Positions 16,295 to 25,507 of a stretch of 64,000 nt of DNA are shown here, in pieces. Under the pieces are notes generated by a model that worked only from the letters and a program-made list of their open reading frames with translations, did not search any database and was not told the origin of the DNA. How positions within the stretch are numbered: position 1 is the stretch's first letter; every line of letters begins with the position of its first letter. Both the position numbers and the translations under genes were made by a program. Source of the stretch: VXYL01 sp963666465 (GTDB taxonomy: Bacteria; Pseudomonadota; Gammaproteobacteria; Pseudomonadales; Azotimanducaceae); the NCBI GenBank assembly GCA_963666465.1, contig OY762824.1, positions 2,108,001 to 2,172,000 of the forward strand, written 5' to 3'.

Positions 16295-16443
16295 GTGGTG
16301 GCGCTGATCCACCGCCACGGGAGCGGCCTGCCCGCGCCAATGAACCTGGCGCCCTTGCGGGGGGCGTCGGCAGTTCGCTTCGCGAACTGCCTGCCCTCCC
16401 CGGTTGTTTCCGCGCAGCCAGGGGCGGAGAATCCCCCCTGCAG

Positions 16444-16528
16444 GCCCAGGTGCTGGAACTGGCAGACAGGCCGGATTTAGGTTCCGGTGTCGAAAGGCGT
16501 GAGGGTTCGAATCCCTCCCTGGGCACCA
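16444..16528 (+). tRNA. tRNA-Leu (anticodon UAG)
   Basis: The acceptor arm GCCCAGG (16444-16450) pairs with CCTGGGC (16518-16524); CCA is encoded at 16526-16528 after the discriminator A. The anticodon stem CCGGA/TCCGG holds the loop TTTAGGT with TAG at 16478-16480. A long variable arm (TGTCGAAAGGCGT) and the T arm GAGGGTTCGAATCCCTC complete a class II leucine tRNA. Confidence 0.95.
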
Positions 16529-16678
16529 AACTCCACCCGGACGGCCCTCGGTGGCTCTCCTCAGGACGTTCGCGATTGACGAGCGCCACTCCAAGTCACT
16601 CGCGCAAATGCGCTGGTGCGCAGGCGCGATATGGGGTTTACTGAACCGATTGAGGGAGCGGCGCACGGAGGGGGAGCC

Positions 16679-17497
16679 ATGACGCGATGCCACCGAATGC
16701 TCCGGGGAGCGGTCGGCGCCTTCGGGCTGCTTGCCCCGTGGGCGCCGGTCAGCCATGCGACCGAGGAAGCCTTCCTCATGACCACAGACGGCGTCGTGGA
16801 CGTTGGCGGCATCTGGCAGGCGCTCGGCACCGCGCACTGGAATCTCGAAGCCCATGGGGCGAGCCACGGCCCCATCCCGGCGCTCGGCGCGCTGGGCGCG
16901 ATTCCCGCCGGCCTGGGCGTGGTTGTGGGCGGCACCATCCCCTACCAGCCTTGGGCCGCCGAGCAGCGCGATGCCAACGCCGCAGACTGGGTGGCGCTGG
17001 ACCCTGCCGTCAAGTGCTTCATGCCCGGCATCCCGCGCGCCACCTACATGCCCTTCCCGTTCCAGATCGTGCAGGGCCAGGAGAGCATCTTCGTCGCCTA
17101 CGAGTTCACCAGCTCCACCCGCATCATCCATCTCGACCGCCCGGGCACGGAGGCGCCGCTGCCGTCGTGGATGGGCTATTCCCTGGGCCACTATGAAGGC
17201 AACACGTTGGTCGTGGACGTGACGGCACAGGTGCCGGACACCTGGTTCGACAGCGCCGGCAACTTCCACAGCGAAGAGCTGCGCGTCACCGAGCGATACA
17301 CCCGCGTGGGGCCAGATCTCATGCATTACGAAGCCACCATCGAAGACCCCAAGGTCTTCACAGCCCCGTGGACCATCGCCATGCCGCTTTATCGTCGCCA
17401 GGAGGAAGGCGCGCGACTGCTCGAGTTCAAGTGCGTCGAGTTCGCCGAAGAAGCGGTGTACGGTCACCTATACGCCCGGGACGAGGAAGACGGTTGA
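16679..17497 (+). CDS. Exported protein of unknown function
   Basis: A 272-residue protein from the ATG at 16679, with a signal peptide (about 26 residues, cleavage after VSHA) and no membrane segments afterwards. It contains PAVKCFMPGIPRATYMPFPF, IVQGQESIFVAYEFTSSTR and SWMGYSLGHYEGNTLVVDVT. The last motif is shared in form with the next gene (SVGRWEGDKLVVETTNF), indicating that the two are distant paralogues. Such proteins are common in environmental bacteria and have no assigned function. 58 bp separate it from the next gene, and the two are probably co-transcribed. Confidence 0.7.
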   Translation: MTRCHRMLRGAVGAFGLLAPWAPVSHATEEAFLMTTDGVVDVGGIWQALGTAHWNLEAHGASHGPIPALGALGAIPAGLGVVVGGTIPYQPWAAEQRDANAADWVALDPAVKCFMPGIPRATYMPFPFQIVQGQESIFVAYEFTSSTRIIHLDRPGTEAPLPSWMGYSLGHYEGNTLVVDVTAQVPDTWFDSAGNFHSEELRVTERYTRVGPDLMHYEATIEDPKVFTAPWTIAMPLYRRQEEGARLLEFKCVEFAEEAVYGHLYARDEEDG

Positions 17498-17555
17498 AAC
17501 CACGCCAAGGGGCGGCGCATGCCGCCACCAGGCAACGCTCTGGAGGAGACACGCC

Positions 17556-18653
17556 ATGCGCCTGAACACGCATCTGCGAGCGGCCCTCGCGGCCACGCTC
17601 GCCGCTGCAGCTCCCATCGTTTCGGCCTCGGACGACGAAGCCGCGCAGCCCATGCAGACCTCCTGGGGAGTGCCCGACCTGCAAGGCAACTGGGACTTCC
17701 GCACCATCACGCCGTTCCAGCGCCCTGAGGAACTGGCGGATCGCGAGTTCCTCACCGCCGAGGAAGTGGCGGAATGGGAGGCGCGCGCCGCGGGCAGCAA
17801 GGCCGAGCGCGATCTGACGCCAAGCCCGGAGGCCGACGCCAGCCAAGGCGACCTCGATGTCGGCTACAACTCGTTCTTCATCGACACCGGCACCAAGACC
17901 AGCCCGCACATGCGCACGTCGCTGGTGGTCGATCCACCGAACGGGCGGGTGCCTGGACTTACCCGCGACGCCCTCTGGCGCATGGCGGAGAACCGGGAAA
18001 CCTGGAGCCGTTCGCCACGCACGCCGGCAGACAGGCCCCCGGCGACCCGCTGCCTGATCGGCTTCAACGCCGGCCCGCCGATGGTATCGAGTGCCTACAA
18101 CAACATGATGAAGATCGTGCAGGGGCCAGGCTATGTCGCCATCCTCAACGAAATGGTGAACGACCACCGCGTCATTCCCACCGAAGGGGGGAAAGCGGCG
18201 CCGGAACACATGCGCTTCTGGCAGGGCGACTCCGTGGGGCGCTGGGAAGGCGACAAGCTGGTGGTGGAGACCACCAACTTCCGCCCGGAAACCAACTTCC
18301 GCGGCTCCGGCGTGAACACGCACCTGACGGAGAGATTCAGCCGCGTCGATGCGGACACGCTGCGCTACGAATACACGGTGAACGACCCAGAGTCGTTCGA
18401 GGCGCCGTTCTCGGTCATCCACGACATGCGCCGCACGGACGACGACGTGTATGAATACGCCTGCCACGAAGGCAACGTCGCCATGCACCTGATGCTCTCC
18501 GGCGCCCGGGAACAGGAGCGCGAGAACCCGGACGCGGTGGACGACACCTGGCTGCCGACATGGTTCAAGGGCCTGCCGAAGAAGGAGGACCTGCTTGCGG
18601 CCGCCGAGGCGGAAGCGGAAGCGGGTTCGGCGGCTGGGGAAGGCAAGGAATAA
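17556..18653 (+). CDS. Exported protein of unknown function, paralogue of the preceding gene
   Basis: A 365-residue protein with a signal peptide (about 25 residues, ending IVSA). It has the start WGVPDLQGNWDFRTITPF, a family-typical GVPDLQGxW motif, then MVSSAYNNMMKIVQGPGYVA and SVGRWEGDKLVVETTNFRP. The C-terminal 20 residues are Ala/Glu-rich and low complexity. The repeated form WEGDxLVVxTTNF and HLTERF resembles hypothetical exported proteins abundant in Acidobacteria and marine gammaproteobacteria. The function is unknown; a periplasmic or cell-surface place is inferred. Confidence 0.7.
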   Translation: MRLNTHLRAALAATLAAAAPIVSASDDEAAQPMQTSWGVPDLQGNWDFRTITPFQRPEELADREFLTAEEVAEWEARAAGSKAERDLTPSPEADASQGDLDVGYNSFFIDTGTKTSPHMRTSLVVDPPNGRVPGLTRDALWRMAENRETWSRSPRTPADRPPATRCLIGFNAGPPMVSSAYNNMMKIVQGPGYVAILNEMVNDHRVIPTEGGKAAPEHMRFWQGDSVGRWEGDKLVVETTNFRPETNFRGSGVNTHLTERFSRVDADTLRYEYTVNDPESFEAPFSVIHDMRRTDDDVYEYACHEGNVAMHLMLSGAREQERENPDAVDDTWLPTWFKGLPKKEDLLAAAEAEAEAGSAAGEGKE

Positions 18654-18778
18654 GGAGGACGCACCTTGCTCTTCAGGGCGGGCACGATGCCTCCCAAGCA
18701 AAGCGTGCCGGTCCTCCACCTGCGAGGCTGCCTGATAGACTGCGCGGCTTTCCGGCAACGCACACGAGAACCAAAGGC

Positions 18779-19246
18779 ATGGCGATTGAGGAAGGCAAGG
18801 CGGCGCCGCTCTTCACCCTGAACGACTCGGACGGCAACAAGGTCGCGCTGAAGGACCTGAAGGGCAAGCATGTGGTTGTCTATTTCTACCCGCGCGACGA
18901 CACCCCCGGCTGCACCAAGGAGGCCTGCGGCTTCCGCGACAACTGGGGCGCCATCGAGGAACTCGGCGCCGTGGTGCTCGGCGTGTCGCCGGATACCGAA
19001 GAGTCGCACCGCAGGTTCCGCGACAAGTACGACCTGCCCTTCACCCTCCTGTGCGACCCCGAGCGCAAGGTGATGACCAAGTACGGCGCCTACGGCGAGA
19101 AGAACATGTACGGCAAGAAGGTGATGGGCGTCATCCGCTCCACCGTCCTGATCGGCCCCAACGGCAAGGTCGTCAAGCACTGGCGCCGAGTCTCCCGCGC
19201 CGCCGACCACCCGACGAAGGTGCTGGAAGTCCTCTCCACCGCCTAG
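18779..19246 (+). CDS. bcp: Thiol peroxidase, BCP/PrxQ type
   Basis: This peroxiredoxin reduces hydroperoxides using a peroxidatic cysteine. The 155-residue protein has the BCP motif YPRDDTPGCTKEACGFRD (catalytic Cys in PGCT, resolving Cys five residues later in EACGF). The later LLCDPERKVMTKYGAYGEK and RSTVLIGPNGKVVKHWRRV regions are also typical. The ATG at 18779 gives the usual family length. The TAG stop overlaps the left CTAG flank of family B copy 2. Confidence 0.93.
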   Translation: MAIEEGKAAPLFTLNDSDGNKVALKDLKGKHVVVYFYPRDDTPGCTKEACGFRDNWGAIEELGAVVLGVSPDTEESHRRFRDKYDLPFTLLCDPERKVMTKYGAYGEKNMYGKKVMGVIRSTVLIGPNGKVVKHWRRVSRAADHPTKVLEVLSTA

Positions 19247-19354
19247 CAGCCTGTCGGACTTGGGACGGCGCAAGCTGGCCGAATGCCGACAGGGTGACAG
19301 GACGGCTTGGGCTGGGGCAGGAAGCGTTGCCGAAAGGCAACGGTTCTTGTGGCG
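19247..19354. repeat. Family B element, copy 2
   Basis: A 108-bp copy with CTAG on both sides (19243-19246 and 19355-19358). The left CTAG contains the stop codon of bcp. Confidence 0.85.
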
Positions 19355-19402
19355 CTAGGATGCCTTCCCTGCTGCGCCGCAGGCGCGCCGCTTCTGGCCC
19401 TT

Positions 19403-20149
19403 TTAGCCGCGGCCGATAAAGGGCATGGAGGAGGCCATTACCGTGATGAAGGGCACGTTGGCGTCGAGGGGCAGGCTGTCCATGTACACGACTGCTCGCG
19501 CCACGTTCTCCACATCCATCGTCGGCTCGGCCTTGCGGGTGCCGTCGGGTTGTGGGACGCCGCCGCCCATCCGGCCGGTCATGTCGGTGAGGGCGTTGCC
19601 GATGTCGATCTGGCCGCAGACGATGTTGTGCTGGCGGCCGTCAAGGAAGGTGGAGCGCGTGAGGCCCGTCAGCGCGTGCTTCGTTGCCGTGTAGGGCGCG
19701 GAGTTCGGCCGCGGCACATGGGCCGAGATGGAGCCGTTGTTGATGATGCGGCCGCCCTTCGGATCCTGATCCTTCATCAGCCGGATGGCGTGCTGGATGC
19801 AGAGGAACGTGCCGGTCAGGTTGATGTCCACCACCCGCTGCCATTGCTCGAGGAAGAGCTCTTCCATCGGCACGCCGGGAGCGCCGGTGCCGGCGTTGTT
19901 GAACAGCAGGTCGAGCCGTCCGAACCGCTCCTTGGTCTGGGCAAAGAGATTCGCCACCGAGCCGGCATCGCGCACGTCCGCGCGCACGACCAGCGTGCGC
20001 TCCGAGGCGCCCGCCTCCGCCGCCACAGCGTCCAGCAGCTCCTGCCGCCGCCCGGCGAGCGTCACCGAATATCCCTCGTTCAGCAACGCCAGCGTCGAAT
20101 GCTTGCCGATGCCGGTTCCAGCCCCCGTGACGATGGCTACCTTGCCCAT
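19403..20149 (-). CDS. Short-chain dehydrogenase/reductase (SDR)
   Basis: A classical SDR of 248 residues. The cofactor motif is TGAGTGIG (residues 8-15), followed by NNAG, the catalytic Ser in NNGSISAHV and YTATK (Tyr/Lys). The R in LAGRRQELL after beta-2 suggests NADP(H) preference. The substrate cannot be read from the sequence. The ATG at 20149 is preceded by GGAGGGAAGGGCA. The neighbouring hydroxyacid dehydrogenase lies 51 bp upstream in the same direction, so a small redox operon is plausible. Confidence 0.85.
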   Translation of the reverse strand: MGKVAIVTGAGTGIGKHSTLALLNEGYSVTLAGRRQELLDAVAAEAGASERTLVVRADVRDAGSVANLFAQTKERFGRLDLLFNNAGTGAPGVPMEELFLEQWQRVVDINLTGTFLCIQHAIRLMKDQDPKGGRIINNGSISAHVPRPNSAPYTATKHALTGLTRSTFLDGRQHNIVCGQIDIGNALTDMTGRMGGGVPQPDGTRKAEPTMDVENVARAVVYMDSLPLDANVPFITVMASSMPFIGRG

Positions 20150-20200
20150 TGCCCTTCCCTCCTGATGGGTTTCTCTTGTCTCGGTTCGCCCGTTGCCGCT

Positions 20201-21250
20201 TCAAACCGCCAGTGCGGTCGAGAAGTCCGGCACGCCGTCCCAGCGACCCGGGTCGGTGGAGCGCATGACGGCGATGGTCTTGATGACTTCCGGGTTTGCA
20301 AGCCCGTGCGGCGCCTGGCCCTTCAGCGCGCGAATGATGTTCTCCGCCTGACGGATGGGGCATTCCTCCAGGAACACCGGCGAGAAGCCGGCGATGTGCG
20401 GCGTGACGATGCAGTTCGGCAGCTTCAGCAGCGGGTCGTCCGATTCCACCGGCTCGACCTCCGTCACGTCCAGTGCCGCGGCTTCGATCTGCCCCGCCTC
20501 CAGCGCGTTGGCGAGTGCCTTGCCGTCGATGATGGGGCCTCGCGCCGTGTTCACCAGCAACGCCGTCCGCTTCATCTTGCCAAGGGCGTTGGAGTCGAAC
20601 ATGTGCCGCGTCTCGCTCGTGGCCGAGCAGTGGATGGTGATGTAGTCGGCCGACTCGATCAGTTCCTCGAAGGAGACCATGCGCACGCCGTAGAGGTCGC
20701 CGGCGGTCTGCGGAACATAGGGATCGTATGCCACCACATCGAAAGGCCCGAAGCCGCGAATGCGGGTGGCGAAGGCGCGGCCGATGTTGCCGAAGCCGAC
20801 GATGCCCACGGTGTGGCCGGCGATGCGCCGCACGCTGCGCTGATACTCCCCGGCTTTCCGCGGCGTCTCGCGCCAGCCGCCGGCACGGATCGTGTTCACG
20901 GCATCGGGAATGCGGCGGGTCAAGGCGAGCAACATGGCGACGGCGTGGTCCGCCACTTCCGTGGTGTTGACGCCGGGAACGTTGCAGGCGAGCACGCCAA
21001 GCTCCGTCGCCGCATCGAGATCGATGGAGTCGACGCCGACGCCCAACCTGCTCACCACCTTCAGCTTCGGGCAGGCTTCGAGCACCTCGCGTGAGGTCGG
21101 CGGCATCACGCCCACCTGGGCGCCGTCGGCGTCGCGCAGGAGGTTGACGAAGTCCTCCTTGCTGCGAACCGGGGCCTCGACCACCTCGAGGCCGGCCGCC
21201 TCGTACAGGTCAACGCGGTTGTAGGGGCTTTGCGGCAGCGCGACTTTCAT
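20201..21250 (-). CDS. D-isomer-specific 2-hydroxyacid dehydrogenase family protein
   Basis: A 349-residue NAD-dependent dehydrogenase of the SerA/hydroxypyruvate reductase group. NAD-binding GFGNIG is in TVGIVGFGNIGRAFATRI; the catalytic triad can be placed at R in LLVNTARGPIID, E in TEVEPVESDDPL and H in VTPHIAGFSP. The start is the ATG at 21250; an open extension to 21295 lacks family similarity. It reduces a 2-oxoacid or oxidises a 2-hydroxyacid, substrate unknown. It lies upstream of the SDR in the same direction. Confidence 0.85.
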   Translation of the reverse strand: MKVALPQSPYNRVDLYEAAGLEVVEAPVRSKEDFVNLLRDADGAQVGVMPPTSREVLEACPKLKVVSRLGVGVDSIDLDAATELGVLACNVPGVNTTEVADHAVAMLLALTRRIPDAVNTIRAGGWRETPRKAGEYQRSVRRIAGHTVGIVGFGNIGRAFATRIRGFGPFDVVAYDPYVPQTAGDLYGVRMVSFEELIESADYITIHCSATSETRHMFDSNALGKMKRTALLVNTARGPIIDGKALANALEAGQIEAAALDVTEVEPVESDDPLLKLPNCIVTPHIAGFSPVFLEECPIRQAENIIRALKGQAPHGLANPEVIKTIAVMRSTDPGRWDGVPDFSTALAV

Positions 21251-21296
21251 GGGCGGTTCCTTCCTGTGGGGCCAACGCGATGGACAAGCGCGCACA

Positions 21297-22148
21297 TTAT
21301 CGCCCGTGCGGCGGCCCTCGCGCGCCCTCCCGCTCTCGTCGGAGCGCCGGTTCGGCCCCGCGGGTCGAAGGCGCGCGCCTCCCTTCCAGATACGCCTTCA
21401 TGGCTGGCCAGATCGCCGGCCCATCGAGTTGCACGTTGTGCGGACCGTTCCAGATGACCACCTCGGGCCGCCGCAACAAGGCCGCCAGCGCTTGCGACTC
21501 GGCGGTTGGCACCACACGATCATCCAGGGCATGGATCACCAGCACCCCGGCCGGCAGCTTCGCCGCCACCTGGCCCACATCGATGTTGTGCCTGAGCAGC
21601 CAGCGCACCGGCACGAACGGGAAGCGCGCGGAGGCGATATGGGCGATGCTCCGATACGGGCTCACGAGCACGAGCCGCTGCACGCCAGCCTCGGCCGCGA
21701 CGCGGGCCGCTATGCCACTGCCGAGGCTGCGCCCGACAATGGCGATCTCGCGGCCGGCGAACCGCTCCCGCATCCGTGCCACGACGAACGCCGCGTCCTT
21801 CAGCAAGGCCGCTGCGGACGGCGCGCCTTCGCTCCCGCCGAAACCCCGGTAGTTCACCAGCACGCTGGTGATGTCGAGCCGCCGCAAGGGCGCCGCGAGA
21901 TGCGAGACCTCCTCCGCATTGCCGCCGAAGTACAGCGCCACTACGCCGGTGGAGTCGGGATTGACGATCCAGCCCCGCAACAGCACCTCGCCGGTGTGGA
22001 GTTCGAGCGGCATCACCTCCGGCCCGCTCGGCCGCTCCGTCAACGGTCGCGGAAAGAAGATCATCCGATCCTGCAGGAAGAACAGCAGCGCACAGAGGGC
22101 GACATAGGCGAGCCCTGCCACGACCAGCAGGCGGATGAGCATTTCCAT
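21297..22148 (-). CDS. Membrane-anchored alpha/beta hydrolase
   Basis: A 283-residue protein with one N-terminal membrane segment (LLVVAGLAYVALCALLFFL) followed by an alpha/beta hydrolase domain of the BEM46/YfhR type. It has NYRGFGGSEG, the nucleophile elbow VGRSLGSG (Ser in GRSLG), an acid in VIHALDDRVVP and a His in NGPHNVQLD. The C-terminal 25 residues are Arg/Gly-rich and of low complexity. The ATG at 22148 places the membrane segment at residues 7-25. The substrate is unknown. Confidence 0.8.
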   Translation of the reverse strand: MEMLIRLLVVAGLAYVALCALLFFLQDRMIFFPRPLTERPSGPEVMPLELHTGEVLLRGWIVNPDSTGVVALYFGGNAEEVSHLAAPLRRLDITSVLVNYRGFGGSEGAPSAAALLKDAAFVVARMRERFAGREIAIVGRSLGSGIAARVAAEAGVQRLVLVSPYRSIAHIASARFPFVPVRWLLRHNIDVGQVAAKLPAGVLVIHALDDRVVPTAESQALAALLRRPEVVIWNGPHNVQLDGPAIWPAMKAYLEGRRAPSTRGAEPALRREREGARGPPHGR

Positions 22149-22334
22149 GGCGGCTAGACTACCTGCCAAATCAGAATGGCGGGCGAGCACCGGCGAGGGC
22201 GACGCCGGAAGACTTGCGTCGTCGGAAGGGCTGATCCGACCAGCGACCACCAGCTGGCAGTCCGTCCCCTGGCATTGCATCCGGCTCGCTTCCGCTCGCC
22301 ACTTCGGCTAGTAGTCAGGGTCTCCCGTGCCTAA

Positions 22335-22442
22335 CAGCCTGTCGGACTTCGGACGGCGCAGGCTGGCCGAATGCCGACAGGGTGACAGGACGGCTTGGGC
22401 TGGGGCAGGAAGCGTTGCCGAAAGGCAACGGTTCCTGTGGCG
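22335..22442. repeat. Family B element, copy 3
   Basis: A 108-bp copy flanked by CTAA on both sides (22331-22334, 22443-22446), so the flank varies with the locus and behaves as a target duplication. The right flank's CTA (22443-22445) is the TAG stop of the DUF35 gene on the minus strand. Confidence 0.85.
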
Positions 22443-22868
22443 CTAACCGCGCCGAAACATGGGCAGGACGATGCTCTCTCCCACATCCATGAACCCCACT
22501 TGCACGTTCTGGCCGATGGCGACCTGGTCGGGTGGGGTGTCGATGAGGTTGGAGGTGATGCGGACGCCTTCGGTCAAGGCCACTTCCACTGTGGCGAAGG
22601 GGGTGTAGCCGCGCAGGGCCGGATGCACGGCTTGGTGGGTGACGACATAGGAATGCACCTCGCCGCGCCCGTCGGATTCTTGCCAGACGAACTCCATGCC
22701 GCCACACTTTCCGCATCGGGCGCGAGGCGGGTGGGTGACGGCATCGCAGGCTGCGCAGCGTTGCAGGACGAGGCGTCGCTCCTTCAATGCCTCCCAGAAC
22801 GGCGCCGATTCCTCCGAGGGCTGCGGCAGAGGAAGGGCGGGCGGTCGCTCGAAGGTCCAGTCGCTCAT
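22443..22868 (-). CDS. Zn-ribbon/OB-fold (DUF35) acyl-CoA-associated protein
   Basis: A 141-residue DUF35 protein: the rubredoxin-like zinc ribbon CAACDAVTHPPRARCGKCGG (two CxxC pairs) followed by the OB fold (GEVHSYVVTHQAVHP, TPFATVEVALTEGVRI). DUF35 proteins bind CoA thioesters and form complexes with thiolase-like partners in steroid and fatty-acid metabolism. It overlaps the thiolase gene by four bases (ATGA), a strong sign of a complex. Its stop codon lies in the target-site flank of a family B repeat. Confidence 0.88.
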   Translation of the reverse strand: MSDWTFERPPALPLPQPSEESAPFWEALKERRLVLQRCAACDAVTHPPRARCGKCGGMEFVWQESDGRGEVHSYVVTHQAVHPALRGYTPFATVEVALTEGVRITSNLIDTPPDQVAIGQNVQVGFMDVGESIVLPMFRRG

Positions 22869-23983
22869 GGGTCGCTCCGTTCGAGGATGACGGCGCCGGT
22901 GCCGATGCCGGTGTCCACGAAGGAAAGCTCCGCGTTCGGCACCTGGCTGGTGGATTCGCCCCGGGCCTGACGCACGCCCTCGATCAGGTGGTTCATGCCC
23001 TGCAGATAGACCTCCGAAAGGTGGCCGCCGGAGGTGTTTGCGGGAAGCTTGCCGGAATCCCACATCGTGCCGCCATCTTCCACGAAATGGCCAGCGTCCT
23101 CGACGAAACCGTAGTCTTCCAGCGCGAAGAGGACGAATGGGCCGAAATGGTCGTAGATCTGTACCACGTCGATGTCGGAGCGCTCTAGCCGCGCCATCGC
23201 AAAGAGTCTCGCGGCGGTTCGATGCACGGGTGAGGACTGCCCGGGCCCCGACTGCGCCGCCGCCCGAATCAGCGCCAGCGGTCGGTGCGGGCGTCGTTTT
23301 CGCACCAGTTCCGGTCGCGTCAGCACGAGAGCGCCGCCGCCATCGCTTTCGAGGCAGCAGTCGAACAGGTGGAACGGGTCGATGATGAGGCGCGATTGCT
23401 GGTGATCTTCCAGTGTCAGGGCGCGGTCGTGGAACGTGGCGCGCGGATTGCGGTTGGCGTGCTTCCGCTGTATCACCGCCTGCTGGCCAAACTGCCGGCT
23501 CGTGACGCCGGTTTCGAACATGCGCCGCCGTGCCGCCATCGCCAGGCCGTGCTGGGGGGTAAGCAGGCCAAACGGCTCGGTGAAGGCGCCGGCGCCACGG
23601 CCGCCTTGTCCGGTGACGTCGCCTCGCCCGTAGCGCCTTCCGGAGCGACCATTGACGCCCCGATAGATGACGATGGTGTTGGCAAGGCCCGCATGGATCG
23701 CGGCCGCGGCATGGGCCACGAGCGGTGCGCCGACGTTGCCGGCCTGGTTGATCTCGCCGAACCACGCGAGGTCGGGAATGCCGAGATTGACGGCGACCTC
23801 CGCCTCCGAGGACGTATCCACGAACCACTTCATCAGGCCATCGACCTCCGCCGCAGCGATGCCAGCGTCGTCGAGCGCCGCCTGGATCGCTTGCAGGGAA
23901 AGGGCCAGCTCGGTCCGCCCGCTGTCGCGCGAGTAGTCGGTTTCGCCGACTCCGGCGATGGCCACGGCATTGGAGAAAGACAT
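22865..23983 (-). CDS. Thiolase-like protein (SCP-x type lipid-transfer thiolase)
   Basis: A 372-residue thiolase-superfamily protein: AIAGVGETDYSR at the start, NQAGNVGAPLVAHAAAAI near residue 90, NPRATFHDRALTLED, CCLESDGGGALVL (an ESDGG-type motif), YDHFGPFVLFALEDYGF and LPANTSGGHLSEVYLQGMNH (the HGGxxxG-like C-terminal motif). This class works with a DUF35 partner, encoded downstream with a 4-bp overlap, in side-chain or fatty-acyl cleavage. The active-site Cys of classical thiolases is not at the usual place, as is common for the SCP-x group. Start ATG 23983. Confidence 0.85.
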   Translation of the reverse strand: MSFSNAVAIAGVGETDYSRDSGRTELALSLQAIQAALDDAGIAAAEVDGLMKWFVDTSSEAEVAVNLGIPDLAWFGEINQAGNVGAPLVAHAAAAIHAGLANTIVIYRGVNGRSGRRYGRGDVTGQGGRGAGAFTEPFGLLTPQHGLAMAARRRMFETGVTSRQFGQQAVIQRKHANRNPRATFHDRALTLEDHQQSRLIIDPFHLFDCCLESDGGGALVLTRPELVRKRRPHRPLALIRAAAQSGPGQSSPVHRTAARLFAMARLERSDIDVVQIYDHFGPFVLFALEDYGFVEDAGHFVEDGGTMWDSGKLPANTSGGHLSEVYLQGMNHLIEGVRQARGESTSQVPNAELSFVDTGIGTGAVILERSDP

Positions 23984-24108
23984 CGAGGAGTTCTTGTGCA
24001 GTGCCCGGTGGCGGAACGGCGGGAGCATACACGCGGCAGGGGCGCCTTGCGCTCCGTGGTGCTTGCGAGGTTCTTCTGGGGGCGAGGTGTCCTTCCCTTC
24101 CGGGCCAG

Positions 24109-24216
24109 CGCCACAAGAACCGTTGCCTTCCGGCAACGCTTTCTTGCCCAGCCCAGGCCGTCCTGCCACCCTGTCGGCATTCGGCCAGCTTGCGCCGTCC
24201 GAAGTCCGACAGGCTG
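24109..24216. repeat. Family B element, copy 4 (reverse orientation)
   Basis: A reverse-oriented 108-bp copy. The flanks are CCAG (24105-24108) and CTAG (24217-24220), which read CTAG and CTGG in element orientation. It sits between the DUF4019 lipoprotein gene and the thiolase start, 125 bp upstream of the thiolase ATG, so it may affect that promoter region. Confidence 0.8.
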
Positions 24217-24227
24217 CTAGGCACCCC

Positions 24228-24650
24228 CTATTGTTCTTGCGCGTGGTAGCCGGCCAAGGCCCATGCCCCGTTCGGCTGGCGTTGCATGGAGAGGTTCTCG
24301 TGGATGCTGCCGTTCTGCCAGTGGGAGTCGTAGCTGACGATCACGTATTCGCCCTGGGGAGCGCCCCAAGGATTGGTGACGTAGGTGACGGCGCCGACGG
24401 CGCGGGACTTGTGGGTGCCGAGGGGCCCACGCAGCGCCTCCACTTGCACCAGCCACTCTTCCGGCGACACCTGCTCCTTGAGCAGCGGCGAGGCGGCGTC
24501 GCGCACGGCGTCGTAGTCACCGGCGTCGAGCCGTTCAAGGATGGGCACCGTGGCGGCCACGGCGGCTCGTTCCGCTTCGGGACTGCTCTCGCCGCAGCCG
24601 GCAAAAAGCCAGATAACGACGCCACATGCGCCGGCCGCCAGCGCCCTCAT
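24228..24650 (-). CDS. DUF4019 lipoprotein
   Basis: A 140-residue lipoprotein with a short signal sequence and lipobox LFAGC (Cys at about 19). The mature part, AATVPILERLDAGDYDAVRD through VQVEALRGPLGTHKSRAV, matches the DUF4019 pattern of a small secreted domain with a conserved W/LG core. The function is unknown. The ATG at 24650 places the lipobox correctly; longer in-frame extensions upstream lack a signal sequence. Confidence 0.75.
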   Translation of the reverse strand: MRALAAGACGVVIWLFAGCGESSPEAERAAVAATVPILERLDAGDYDAVRDAASPLLKEQVSPEEWLVQVEALRGPLGTHKSRAVGAVTYVTNPWGAPQGEYVIVSYDSHWQNGSIHENLSMQRQPNGAWALAGYHAQEQ

Positions 24651-24774
24651 GCGCCGCCGGCCGGCGACGTCCGGCTCTGCAATCCGTTCCAAGCCACATC
24701 CCCACGCAAGACCTGCATGGGCGCATATTGTGGTGGCGTGCGGGAGCGGTGACAAATCGGCTTCTTGGCGGCGC

Positions 24775-25368
24775 TCATGGCTTGTCGCGCTCCCTCCGAC
24801 AGCGTTCGGCCCACTCCTCAAGGTCGTCGAACTGCGGTGGCGTCATGAACGAGGCCTGGATCGGCAGCTTCACCACCCCGGGCGCCACGATTTCGCCGCG
24901 CTTCTCCAGAGCGGCGATGGGATCCCGCAGGGTCGAGACGATGGACTCGAGCCAGGTTCGCAGTTCGCCGAGCAGGTGGCCGTGGATGGCCACGAGAATG
25001 TCGCGGCCCTCCGTGCCGAGCCGGTCGCAGCGCCACGCCTGGAGCTTGCGGTGACGCCAGAGTACGGCATCGACATGGCGGTCGATGCGCCCCATGGCGG
25101 TGGCAACCGTGTCCTCGCCCTGCTCGGTGCCGTAGAGGATGAAGTTGAGGTCGCCGATGTCGTAGGCGAGCGACTGCACGCATTCGACATAGACGGTCAT
25201 GATGGCAGCGGACTCGAACATCACCCAGTCGGCCCTGTGGCGTCGGCCGGCGGGGCGCACCGGTCGCGTCATGCCGGGGTCGATCTTCGCCAGCGTGGCC
25301 TCGGCGAGGGTCAGGACCTCGTCGAGGATGGGTGGCCGTTCGGGCTCTTCGAGGATGAACTTGAGCAT
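24775..25368 (-). CDS. Conserved-looking hypothetical protein
   Basis: A 197-residue soluble protein I do not recognise. It begins MLKFILEEPERPPILDEVL from the ATG at 25368 and is mostly helical by composition (RPAGRRHRADWVMFESAAIM, DIGDLNFILYGTEQGEDTV, RKLQAWRCDRLGTEGRDILV). A frame extension upstream to 26337 is artefactual. Codon use and third-position GC look coding. It is separated from the DUF4019 gene by 124 bp; family C copy 3 lies upstream. Confidence 0.6.
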   Translation of the reverse strand: MLKFILEEPERPPILDEVLTLAEATLAKIDPGMTRPVRPAGRRHRADWVMFESAAIMTVYVECVQSLAYDIGDLNFILYGTEQGEDTVATAMGRIDRHVDAVLWRHRKLQAWRCDRLGTEGRDILVAIHGHLLGELRTWLESIVSTLRDPIAALEKRGEIVAPGVVKLPIQASFMTPPQFDDLEEWAERCRRERDKP

Positions 25369-25507
25369 GTGTTTCTCCAATGGTGCTCGGGTGGAATCGC
25401 ATTGGAGACCGTTGCAGCGCGGTTGGGGGCACGAAGAGGCAATGTCGCACAAGGGTTGAGGGCAATGTCTCACGCAAACCTCGTCCTGACCGCCAAACCG
25501 GGATGAG